Positions 49,857 through 61,400 of a DNA stretch of 64,000 nucleotides are shown in pieces; the first letter of the stretch is position 1; every line of letters begins with the position of its first letter. Origin of the DNA: Brachionus manjavacas (lineage: Eukaryota > Rotifera > Eurotatoria > Ploima > Brachionidae). The notes under the pieces are model-generated. The model ran no database searches. It saw nothing but the letters and a program-made list of their open reading frames with translations, and had not been told where the DNA came from. A program made the translations under genes and the position numbers. The stretch is taken from contig JAHQIY010000022.1 in the NCBI GenBank assembly GCA_019054805.1, positions 682,001 through 746,000 of the forward strand. The letters run 5' to 3'.

Positions 49857-51406
49857 TCACAATAGCTCGTATTGCATCAAATGCATTCGTTGAATAATAT
49901 CTCTACAATCGTTAAACACACGCTTTATATTTTCAGTATCAACCGCTGTCGTAAAATGTGGATAACAAAAATGCTTGTTGTTGTCTGATTGAGCACTTAT
50001 TTTCTTTGAGTTAACAAAATTAAAAATAGAGTCAAATGCACGAGGTTTTAGTTAAGCACAAACTTACCAAAAATTCATCTCTAATGAAATATTTAGCTCG
50101 CGTAACTTCGAAAGGTTCGTTCGGTACTTTTGGTACTGTTGGATCAGCCGGAATTTGGTAATTTGTAAAATCAGGAAAAAAATCCTCCAGTTTGGATCGA
50201 CCAGCGAGAATTTTTTCAGTCAATAAATCGAGTTTGTTCAAGAATAAGATCGTTGATATATTTTTAAGCCACCTGTTTTTCCAAAGGTTGTTGAACAGAT
50301 CTAGCGATTCTTTTAGGCGATTTTGAGTGGCGTCCTCTCTCAGAGTTAGATTGTAGCCGCTCATGGCTGTGACAAAAATGATTGCAGTCACATCATTGAA
50401 ACATTGGATCCACTTTCGTCGCTCATCGCGCTGACCTCCCACGTCAAACATGCTAAAAAGAAAAAAGCCTCAAGTCATGCAGCAAATTTTGTGCACAAAA
50501 ATTGACACATACTGGAAGTTTACTTTGTCGACTGTGAAAGTTGTTTCGAAAATACCGGATGTTAGAACACGACATCTTAAGATGTCTTGATTATTTGGAA
50601 TATACGACGGACTATTTATTTCTCCAACTTTGTCCAAAAAGCTAAAATAACAAGCACACACACACACACAATTAGTAAACAGGTTTAGAAAGAAGTGGAA
50701 ACTGAAAATTACTATTTTGCACAGTCTATCAGTTGATATTCATTTGATCTTTCGTAACACTGTTGAATACCCTTATCTTTCCACAGTTGTTCTGTGAATT
50801 CCCAAAATTCTTTGGGATACGAAAAATCAGTTCTACTTGCATTGTCGATTATCCAATCTAGTTTTGGTCGTAGTGTTTCGTCTTCTAGAGTTATGTGAAG
50901 CTTTTCGATAGCATCACAAATGGTCTACGAAAAGTCAAAGTAATAATTAGCCTGTGTGTTTATGATTAGCAAGCAAAATGAGTATAATTACTAGAATTGC
51001 ATCCCTAATGTTTCTTTTGATGTCATTAAGTTTTTCGAGACGTTCTCTGGCAAATTTTAAAATGAATCAACACACTTAGAAATTACAACAATTTTTTGTT
51101 TTGTTAATTACTTGTTTGTAAATCCGTCCACGTGCAGGATCTTCATTTGCTTAACAATGGTCGATTTACCGGACTCACCAGCTCCTAGAAACAAAGAAGA
51201 AAAAAGAGAAAAAAATTTAAATTTTTTTTTTTTATTTAAAATATTTAAAAAAAAATAATTAAATGTTTAAATAGAAAATTACCCAAGAGCAAAAGTCTTT
51301 GCGTTGCCCTGTATTTCCGCCTATCTTTAACTAATTGCTGTTCGATTTTTTTGTGATTTTTTTTCCTTTTACTCTCTTCATCATCCAATTTGCTGCCAAT
51401 GCACAT
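49857..51406 (-). CDS. GNAS: Heterotrimeric G protein alpha-s subunit
   Basis: Seven exons in order: 51283-51406, 51112-51184, 50992-51046, 50713-50924, 50513-50641, 50068-50452 and 49857-50003. Phases agree, giving 374 residues (the human short form is 380). G1 P-loop GAGESGKST, switch [14 protein letters not shown], switch [15 protein letters not shown]4 LFLNKLDLL, and the C-terminal receptor-contact tail [10 protein letters not shown], which is the Gs-specific end (human RMHLRQYELL). Gs alpha couples receptors to adenylyl cyclase at the plasma membrane. [12 protein letters not shown] holds the Arg targeted by cholera toxin in other species. The N-terminus reads MCIGSK; the usual Gly2 (MGC) is missing, but a cysteine for palmitoylation remains. 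An in-frame ATG four codons upstream (51416-51418) is an alternative start. Confidence 0.97.
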
Positions 51407-51810
51407 GAATAATGGCATTTGTGTTCGGTTTTGAACAAGTTTGTTTATCCCAAAGTTAATTTAAATTGACTGGAGTTGTTAGAAGAAAAAAATAAAACAT
51501 TTCTTTCTTTCTTTCTTTCTTTTTGAAAATTCTACTTACAAGACAAGTTTTGTGCCAAATGTCCAATGATTCAAATCAAAGTGTCAAAGTGTCTCACTTG
51601 CTGCTAACTAGAAAGAAACGAGCCGCGGTTTGTCACTTTTCTTTAACAGATAGATTTTAATTGCGAATAGGAGAAAAAGTAGTCGGTTGTTTTGATGTGG
51701 CTAAGCGATTTATTTAACATTTATTTACACAAAAAAGAGGTGATCGTAATTTGTTAGTGCGTGTGCTCGGCCCGGTCTCTAAACAATTCAGAATTTGAAG
51801 TTGAATTGAC
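51407..51810 (-). promoter_or_regulatory. Gs alpha upstream region with CTTT microsatellite
   Basis: Upstream of the start codon lies a (CTTT)n run at 51502-51522. The sequence becomes less AT-rich around 51600-51780 (GAGCCGCGG; GTGTGCTCGGCCCGGTC). It probably covers the 5'UTR and promoter; no defined element is recognised. Confidence 0.35.
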
Positions 51811-53220
51811 CACTTTTAGCATGGAAAACTAGTTTGAGCGAATCTAAATAATCAGAAAATCAGTCTGTTTACATCAGATAGCAAAAAGCTACACGATTTT
51901 GGCCTATAATCTTCAAATATCAAAAATTTAAAGTGTTAAAAGAATAAACGCTTTGATAATTGTCACCAATTTTTTATCGAGTATTCTAATTTTATCAAAG
52001 TTTTAACAAACGTCGTTAAAGCAATTTAAGGTGATATTTGTTATAACAACCACTAATAAACTATAATAATATTAATAATAATATTCTAAATTTTTGTTTT
52101 TGCTTAGGCAAAATAAAATAACAAAATGAAATATAAACTTAAATTTTTTTAAAATTATAATTTAAAATTAAATTATTATAATTGAACATAGTTTTTTTTG
52201 CAAGAAATAAAAACCGTATGAATAATTTATTCACTGATTGTCTATCAGTTTGTTTGTTTCTCTATGAGTATAAGTGAAATATCGCGATTGTGTGCTCGTT
52301 GTTTGTTGGCGCTTCTGCGAGTCAAATAATCATTTATTATTTAAATAAAATTTAATCGAAATACTTGAGATTTAAATCGTTGCTTTCAATAGTTTTGCTC
52401 ACTCGCTCTACACAATTATGCTCATTTATGTCTTATTTATAGGCATAATTTTATTTTCAATTTCAATTATTAATTGATTTACTATAAAATATGAAGATCC
52501 TTTAAATAAACCCAAAAATTATTCAACATTAGTTAAAGTCAAATTAATGTTTTGAGGAAAAAAAGAAAAAAGTACAATTAAAATTGATTTTTCATACCTA
52601 GCTTAACACATTTGTAAAATTACTTGTTTTCATGGTTTGATTTTGATATTTGATTTTTTTTTTACAAAAATTTATTCTATTTATTTGCTTCACAGCTTCT
52701 GACAGCATCAAAATCAAAGCTAAATTGAACTTTTAATTCAACATCGAAACGTGTACAAAGTCGACATCTTGAACACACGATGTCACATCATGCTGCTCAA
52801 TGGTTTTGAGAATAAAAACAAATAAGCTAGAAACATAGTTTTTTTAAAGTTGGATTAAAGTGAGAACCCGCAAAAATATATAGAAAATGTTTAAACTAAA
52901 CAAAAAATGAGCTCTCCTTATACAAACGTCGTTAAGGGATTGAGAAACCTTAATATCTGTTATTTCTGGCATAAAAATGAATAAAAATTTGAATTTTTTT
53001 ATTAAAAAAGTTTGTATTAATTAAATTTTGTTTTATTTGAATTATTCGGACAAAACATTCAAAGAGTCTTAAAATTCATTATTTATTCCTTAAAAAAATT
53101 GAGATTTTCTCGGCCACAAATCTGTCTTTAAAAGTCAAATCTTCAAAATCATCAGTCTATTTTAATGGTCGTCTTAAGAAATTGAATCAGAGATTTTATT
53201 TCAAAATTGTTGATCAATTC
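51811..53220. other. Gene-poor AT-rich DNA
   Basis: No exon chain recognised. The short GC-richer patches at 52285-52325 and 52690-52800 have no open frame of interest. CAAACGTCGTTAA occurs at both 52009 and 52923, a small shared word. Confidence 0.35.
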
Positions 53221-53229
53221 TTGGCATAT

Positions 53230-54050
53230 TTTCTTTTTTTTAAAGACGTTCTGTTTAACTCAAGTTTCTAATGCTTCAATCAGCTTGGCAGCTCTTCTAT
53301 GTGTCCCATCAATACTAGTAATACCTAACCTCAAAGATGTGTTTCAATTTTTGTCTCTCTTTTCTATATTAGATATTTTTTCGATTATGTACTCAAACTG
53401 ATATCATTTTGTGAATTTTAAGTTTAAGTTTCAACGTAAATCAACAGGCTAGTGTCCTTAACTATTGAATAGACTAATTGACTCTTCATTTATTTTTATT
53501 GAAATTAATAATTCATTAAAAAACAATATATCAAAATGTTTTATATAAAAAGATTGTTTAATTAATTGATTTTTAAAAGATTTTATAAACCAATTTAAAT
53601 TTATCAAAAATTTTATTCATATAATTAAAAATAGATGTTTTGAGATAATTGAAGGATAAGCAAAAACGATCAAAAACAAAATTATTAATTAATTTTTGGA
53701 AAAAATCATCAAAATTTTGGTACAATTAAATTATTTTAATTTCTTTAATTGTATTTAAGGTTTTTTATTTTGTTTAATTTTAAACTTTCTTTGAATAAAA
53801 AAGGACCGTTGTCCAGTTTAAATATTTTAAAACCAAAGTGTTCTGTAAACTCACCTTGTTTAATGTCTTTGGTATGACGACATCCAATTTTCTAATATTT
53901 ATAATTCTATCAGAGAAGTTTAATTCACCAGACGATCATGAGTGAATGAAATAAATGCAGATCTAACATAAAGCCATTAGGAATTCCGCTAAAAACAGAT
54001 TTCTCGATGAATATACGTTACCAAGAATAACTTGATGTTTTCTTTATACT
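53230..54050 (-). mobile_element. Heavily decayed LINE RT relic
   Basis: Minus-strand scraps occur in LINE order. Near 53990-54040 the reading resembles the RT block SGIPQGSVLGPLLF (here SGIPNGFMLDLHLF). Near 53265-53345 there is RLGITSIDGTHRRAAKLIEAL, like the QRRATKLI block of LINE C-termini. Many stops lie between. Both matches are short and degenerate. Confidence 0.35.
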
Positions 54051-55149
54051 AAAGTGGATAATTTTTGGGGTAAATTCGATAATTTTTTTTATTCAAAGAG
54101 ATCTAGAACTGAAATTAATTTACTTAAATTCTAAACGAAATCAAATAAATTTAAATTCTATTATTTACATTTTTTCAAATATAAAATTCATTTTTCGGGT
54201 CAAAATTTTTAGGAAGAATTTTAGCCATGACCAGTTAAAACATCCTTCACAGGAAATCCATTTAGATTGATTTTTTTGATTGATAGCAGATTTATTTTTT
54301 AAACTTTATTCATAGTATTTAAAAAAATAGATTCTTATAAAAAAGAAAGTTTCAAAAATCAATTTATTCTAATATAGAAATTTAAAACGTTAAAGTGAAA
54401 TTAAAGGTTAAAGTGAATTTTTTTTTAAATACGTTTTTTTTTTGATAAAAGAGAACAGAACTCTTTGAAAAAAACCGATTGAAAAATGAAATCAGGTTCA
54501 AAAATTACATAAGACTAAGATTTAAAATAAATTTTTTCACAAGCGATATTTTTTTCATTTAAGGGCTTATTTTTACAATAAATTTAAAAAAATATATAAT
54601 GGGATAGGTCTAATATCAATCCATAAATTTGTAGAAAAGAAAATTGAAAAATAGTCTTGAAAATTATTAACAATTATTGTTATTTCCCCTTGTTAGTTTC
54701 AAACAATATATACTATATGTTAAGAATGCTTCGGTTTAAACCATAAAAAAAAGCTTGTATAGAAGTATTTTGAATGGAAATTTATGAAGTCATGTGAGAA
54801 TATACAAATCAAAATAGAACCTTTTAGATGAAACATGAATTCATCTTTTATTTTACTTACCAATATTTAAGACATCCATTGCATTACCTTTTTTGTGTTT
54901 CAGTGAAAAAAATGCAACGACGAGATCTTTGAAATTTTATTAGAAATTCCTCGAGAACTTAAGAATGAATTAGTTTTGTACGATTTTGCTTTTTTTTGTC
55001 TTAAATTCTTATAAAACTTCTTAAAATAAATAAGTTTTATTTTTTCTCCTATTCTTAATTTTTTTTTAAAATTAATCATTTAAGAATTAAAAAAAAATGA
55101 TTCATAATCAATAAAAGAGCAAATTGATAAATTTTACAATCTATTAGAA
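54051..55149. other. AT-rich spacer, no gene seen
   Basis: Nothing coding, RNA-like or repeat-like could be supported on either strand. Confidence 0.4.
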
Positions 55150-55665
55150 ATGTAATATGATATGATATGATATGAAAGTGAGCCTACAATCCGATATGAG
55201 AATCAGATGAAGAAGAATAACCATATAGTTATTCGACTATAGTAGTATCATTAGCCTCCAATTGCTGAGATCTGAATTTGTCAAACTTGTCTTTGAATAC
55301 ATTTGTAGATGTTGCAGAAACGACAGTGTCCTGGAGCTCGTTCCATAAGGATGTTACTCTGTTCGTGAAGAAGTTTTCCGTTGTCCAAAATTTAAAGGCA
55401 TTTTTGAGTTGAGCAAGGACTCCATTAGCCGTCTGGACTGCCTTGTCTATCTGCTTAGCCCATTTGAGCTTACTATTTATCATGATACCTAAATCTATTT
55501 CCACGGACGACTGTTCTAACACATGACTGTGTGAAGTATCTATTTTCATGGTGAAAGGTGTTTGGGGGTTGCCTTTGGAGCCAAATAGCATAATTTTGCA
55601 TTTCTTTTGGTTAAACTTTATATGCCAAGTGTCAGCCCAGTTAACTTTATTGTAAATATCTTAAT
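55150..55665 (-). mobile_element. CR1/jockey-like LINE 3' fragment with internal deletion
   Basis: The minus-strand frame reads WADTWHIKFNQKKCKIMLFG, the post-FADD RT/thumb block of LINEs, then SVEIDLGIMINSKLKWAKQI and VLAQLKNAFKFWTTENF. It then jumps to VTSLWNELQDTVVSATSTNVFK and a stop. The usual ~120-residue segment between those blocks is missing without loss of frame. The 3' end is a (CATAT)n run at 55157-55176, the kind of short tandem tail seen on CR1-type elements. It differs in sequence from the LINE at 6-9 kb, so it is a second family. Confidence 0.8.
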
Positions 55666-57639
55666 ATATAAATGAGAAAGTATATAAAACTTGTTTTAGA
55701 AAAAAAAATTTCATAAGCACAACATTCATTGATAATAACAGGTTGTAAAAAATGGTCGTCCGAAATTTCAAAAAGAAAAAAAATCTGATCTAATTGAAAT
55801 GAAAATGTAAAAGCTAGCCTGAAATTTTATCTTGTTTTCAAATAAAAGGCTTTTTTTAAAAATATTTTTTGAAATTTCGAATACATAGTTTTGAAGAGAA
55901 TTTTATCATGACTAAAATGAGCTGTAATTTATTTTCTTTGGAGGTTTTTTGTTGGAAGAGTAAAACTAAAATCATTCAATCATTGAATCTATGTGATCAT
56001 CTCACATGATAATTTTGTGCAGCAAATATGCGTTCAAATATGTTTGGAAACATAATGAAATTAATTGAAGAAGTAAAGATGGGTTCTAATCGATTTGGTT
56101 GGAAAATTCTTTAAACAGTCAACAGCTCACAAAAATATGGGCATTTAGCTTTTGAAATTTTTAAAGTATGATAATTTAAATTCTTTTATATTTTTTTCTT
56201 AAAAAAAAAGCCTATTATTAAAATGAATAAATTAATAAAATAATAAAATTAATAATTATTAAAAATAATAAAATTATGATAAGCACTTGTAAAATTTTAA
56301 TTTTAATTTCCAAAATGCCACTTAATTAAAAGCTTACTTTCGATTTAATAAGTGTTCGAAATTACAAGTCAAAAAATAAACTAGATCAAAAGATATTTAA
56401 AAAAATTAAGAATTTTCTAACTTTCAATTTTTTGCAACAAGTAAATTAGCGAAATTTTTTCAACATGATTTTTTCAACTGCAAAAATTATCAGAAAATTT
56501 AAAAAATTAGTTCTTTAAATAAAATAGTATTTTAAATTTAATAACCACTGAGGACAAAGTCCGGTCAGGGTATCGGTCGTTTGTGTTTACAAAGACGTGT
56601 AAACAAAAATAAAAAATAAAATTAAATTTATTTAATTAATTCTTTTAAAATTAATAAACTAAAAAATTTATTAAAGAAGTTTTAAAATTTTCTGGCATTG
56701 TGAATTTTCTTTCAAAAATTCCAATACAAAAATAAAATATCAAGCTAATGAGTAAATTTTTGTTTTTTTTGAAAAATACAAATTTAATCTGGTGAAACAT
56801 TATTTGTTTCATCATTCTTCAAAATTTTAAATATTGAAGTTGATTATTGATTTGATTTTTGATAAAATTGATATTATTTTGGAAGTTAAGTTAATGTTTA
56901 GTTATAATTGCTATAAAAAAAATATTTTATTATTTTATTGCAGATTAATATAAACTAGCATTAACTTGACTACCAAAATAAATTTAAAGAGACTATTGAT
57001 AGTTTTTTATTGAATTATTAAAGAATAATAAACAGAACATATATTTAATTGTCTTAGATTATTTTTTTCAGCTTTTCTGGTTCGATTTGTAAAAGAATAA
57101 AGGAGACTTATAAACCTGAATATCAGTAATATTGAAATTTCAATTTCACTAATCTTAATATCAATTAGTAAATTTAACTTTTTCGATATTCAAATTCAAT
57201 ATATGCATAATTTGAATATTAAAATAAAAATTAAACAATTGAGTATTTATTTGAATGCATCACTTAAAACAGGAAAGTCATGTACGTACGAAGAAATTCA
57301 AGTTTTCTTTTGAGTCCATATGCAACTTTTAAATAATCATTTTGATTCTTATTGATGATTTTAAATTATCTAAAGACTGAGCAACGCAAATGTCAACAAG
57401 ATATAACATTTTTACAATTTCACGTCAAAATTTGAAAAAAGAATTTAATAAGCTTCAATTTTTAAGCAACTAAAATATTGAAGAAGCTATTCACGTAAAT
57501 GAAATTTTTTAATAAAATTACTCCAAATAATAGTTAAAAAACGCGCGTTTTTAATCAATAAATTAATTCACAAATTGACTTTCAATTATCAATTTGATAT
57601 TGAAATTAAATCCGACTTATGATACCTTATGAAAGAGTT
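55666..57639. other. AT-rich spacer, possibly with one retroelement tail
   Basis: No gene recognised. Near 56543-56620 a GC-richer patch (GACAAAGTCCGGTCAGGG; TCGGTCGTTTG) is followed by an A-rich AAATAAAAAATAAAATT tail, in the style of the short retroelement ends at 48 kb. Confidence 0.35.
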
Positions 57640-57910
57640 CAGATCCTTAGGGTATGGCCAACATGAGAGTACGGGGGTACTTAAATTATTACATGGGGTT
57701 CGCGGGGAAAGTCACTCCAATAGTGAACCTTTTCCTAAAAATGACCATGCTTACCTGAGAATATTGGTGGCATATGAATCTGTTCCTTAGTATGGACAGA
57801 CTCAAATTTAAGAAATTCCCCAGGAATAAGGAAGTCAGGTTCGCGGTCGCCTATGTGCGTGGCCAACCACCAACAATCCGGAAGACGCGCCTTCAAGGCA
57901 CATATCACCA
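57640..57910 (+). pseudogene. GC-richer coding-like relic
   Basis: About 270 bp stand out from the AT-rich surroundings. One frame reads MDRLKFKKFPRNKEVRFAVA then YVRGQPPTIRKTRLQGTYHH at about 57791-57910. Upstream frames are broken near 57755-57790. Third positions prefer G/C, unlike every host gene here. It could be a piece of a retroelement protein; the family is not recognised. I considered a U1-like or spliced-leader RNA because of CTTACCTG at 57749, but no supporting structure is evident. Confidence 0.4.
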
Positions 57911-58412
57911 TCAATAAATTTAATTTTTCCTTAAAAGTTAATTAAATGAATTTTAAAAAATTAATAAAAAAATATTTATTTAAATATAAAAATTTTTATT
58001 TTTGTGAAAATTCAAACAAATTTACAATAAATGTATCTTTTTATTGTTGGTGAAATAACTTTGAACTTTTTCACCTGTGAATGAATTCGTATGGTAGAAT
58101 GATTGATAATTCTATAAAAAGCTACAAAATCCAAAATTTTAGTAATTCGAACGAAAACGACGTTGATGTCCTGAAAATGAATCCTTTTCAAATTTTGTGC
58201 GGCTGTTAAATTTTGAACATAAAGTTTTTTTTGAAACCTTTGAGGTTTTTTAGATCATTATTTGATAATTCCTTATAACAAATTTACATCGCACTACTCA
58301 ATGAAATGAAATCAGATCCAAGAATCAAAATCATTTCATTGAAAAGGTGAACTAATTTAAAGTTTTCTCACCAAAAATAAAAACAAAACTAAAGAAATGA
58401 ATAGAAAAAAAA
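57911..58412. other. 3' flank of the zinc-finger gene, no gene seen
   Basis: AT-rich DNA without recognisable features, following the stop codon of the minus-strand gene at 58413. Confidence 0.4.
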
Positions 58413-61400
58413 TTAATTTTTAAACGATTTTTCAGAAAACCATTTCTTGAACTTAACACAGTGATCGGCTCTATCAGTCACATAGACTTTATTAAACGAT
58501 TTCGGATGTCGGTAGAAAAGTCCTTTTCTAGGGCCTTCAAAGACCTTTTGACCAAAATGGGCACCGTGAATATTATATCGCCCAACATGTGGCCCATCAC
58601 CATTAAATGAATTATTTGAAACATTCTTTTTAAAGATTTTGATTACAAAAAATTATAAAAATAAATAAATTTCAGACCTGTTTAATTCTTGATGACTTCT
58701 TACTTTTTTCATCCGATTCCGAGTCACTGGTTGAAGTAAGACTTTCAAGTTTTCGTTTTGAAAACTTTGAATATATTTTAGAGTCAGCAAACGCTACTCT
58801 TTTCTTAAAAGTAACTAATTTATTAAATTTAAAAATAAAATAAAAGCTAAAACCTTGCTGGTCTTTGGAGCACAAACAGGATTTACATCTGATTCATAAT
58901 AATCTGACATTATTGAATCATTTCCAATTTTTGATTCTGTATCATTGTCAGATTCGTCCGAATTACTGGTATATATGTTTGCTTGAGCTCTCATTTTGAC
59001 AGATGATTGTTGTGTATCTAAATTGAATTATAAATTATTTAATTATTTGCTTTTAAAAATTTACTAGATGATTTTACCTTTCTCCTCGATCATTTGGTTA
59101 ACTTGCTTAGTGTATTCTGCAATTCTATTTTCTAAGTCAACAATTTTTTTATCTTTTGATTCATTGATTTTCCGTAAATTTTCTGAATTCTTGGGATTAA
59201 GGGGACAGTTTGCACCACTTTAAATGATAATTTTTTCTCTCAATAAAATAAAAATTTATAATTTATCTTACGAAAAATGCTTTTTCTTCCAACAATTGAG
59301 TTCCCAATCCCGCCGCAATTTTTATATTGACACAAAATACTATTATCAAGTTGAAGTATTTTTATACCGTTTGAATGAATGTTCTCAGGAATATTAAAAC
59401 TTTTTTTAACTCAAGTAGTTCTCTTTTTAAAATCGAAATTTCTTGTCTTAATAAAAAAAATTAAGATACTAAAATATATTTATTTGATATTTTACGTTTC
59501 TTTTTCATCTTTATTTATTCTAAAGTTAAATCTTTTTGCCTCTTCTGATAACTTTAAATATTTTTGACTAAGCGACAAGCTAAAAATTAGAAGTTTTTAA
59601 GATATTTAACAAACTACAGGAAAAATTTATTACTTCTTTTCATTTAATCTACCAATTTCGATGTTAAAATCATTTTTATTACGCTTGTTTTCAAATTTTA
59701 AGTCGTCTATGATTAAAAGCAATTTTTGCTTTTCTTTTGAGATTTGAGATAAATCCTGAGACTTTTCGACGGAAATTTCTTTTGATTTTATTTCTTTCAA
59801 AGCAAGTAATTTTGTCTGAATCTCATCAAACTCGATTTTCAATTGATTGAATGTAGCTTCCCTTCAAAAAATATTTAAAAAAAAAATTATTTAGAATTTT
59901 AGATAGTTACTTTTCTTTTCTCAATATATCAGAATTTTCTGTATCTGTGTAGAGAGAATTGATTTTTTCTTCGAGTTTAAATATCTCTTCGTTTTTAAAA
60001 GCCAATTCAAAATTTCTAAAATAAGAATTTAACTAACATAAGGATATAAAAATATATTTTAAAATTTACTTGTCAGTTTCATTTTGAATTTTGAAATTTG
60101 ACAGTAATCTCTTGTTGTCTTCTAGAGTACTTTCTATGCTCTGACATTTTGTTTCTAATGCATCATAGTCATTTTTCAATTGATTGAATGTAGCTTCACT
60201 TCAAAAAATATTTAAAAAAATTATTTAGAATTTTAGAAAGTTACTTTTCTTTTCTCAATATATCAGAATTTTCTATATCTGTGTAGAGAGAATTGATTTT
60301 TTCTTCGAGTTTAAATATCTCTTCGTTTTTAAAAGCCAATTCAAAATTTCTAAAATAAGAATTTAACTAACATAAGGATATAAAAATATATTTTAAAATT
60401 TACTTGTCAGTTTCATTTTGAATTTTGATATTTGACAGTAATCTCTTGTTGTCTTCTACAGTACTTTCTATGCTCTGACATTTTGTTTCTAATGCATCAT
60501 AGTCATTTTTCAATTGATTGAATGTAGCTTCACTTCAAAAAATATTTAAAAAAAAAATTATTTAGAATTTTAGAAAGTTACTTTTCTTTTCTCAATATAT
60601 CAGAATTTTCTATTTCTGTGTAGAGAGAATTGATTTTTCTTCGAGTTTAAATATCTCTTCGTTTTTAAAAGCCAATTCAAAATTTCTAAAATAAGAATTT
60701 AACTAACATAAGGATATAAAAATATATTTTAAAATTTACTTGTCAGTTTTTAATGTTCTTTCTTCATCAAAATTTTTTTCGTTTTCATATTTATTTAAAT
60801 TTTCAATTTTGTTTTCCATTTCGATTATCATGTCTTTTGAGTTTCTGATTTCATCGAATTTTCTAATACAAATTATAATAGAATGATTATTAAATTTTAC
60901 AAATCTGATATTTACTCGTTAAGTTCCATGTTAATTCGCAATATTTCTTTCTCAAGACGATCAATTTCATCTTTGTAATTTTTGATTGTGGATTGATGGT
61001 ATTCTTTCTCAATTTCGGTCTTTTGATTTGCAGTCCTTTCCGATTCATGAAGTTTTGTTTTTAATTTTGTATTTTCTATCTCATATTCAATTAGCCGATC
61101 GATTTCCTTTTTTTAAATTTTTTAGAAATTTTTTATTAAAATGTTTAAAATTATTACTTTCTTCCATAAAGGACAATTTTCTAACGTAAAATGATTCAGA
61201 TGATTCGTCCCATTCTTGTTAACATTACCGTAGTTCTTGCATTTTTTATACTGGCAAGTCCTTTTTCTGTTTTCCACTTTTAATTTCAAGTTTTCCATTG
61301 TCAATTTTTCAATTTGACATTCGAAGTCTTTAAATCTATCATTTAGACTTAAGTTTTCAGCGGTAATTTTTTCCCTTAAAATAAATATTTTGAAAGGCAA

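Noticed and set aside
57745-57775. CTTACCTG resembling the 5' end of U1 snRNA, or the complement of a spliced-leader donor
   Set aside because: No U1 stem-loops follow, and no convincing Sm site or leader exon is visible on the other strand; the block reads better as a coding relic.
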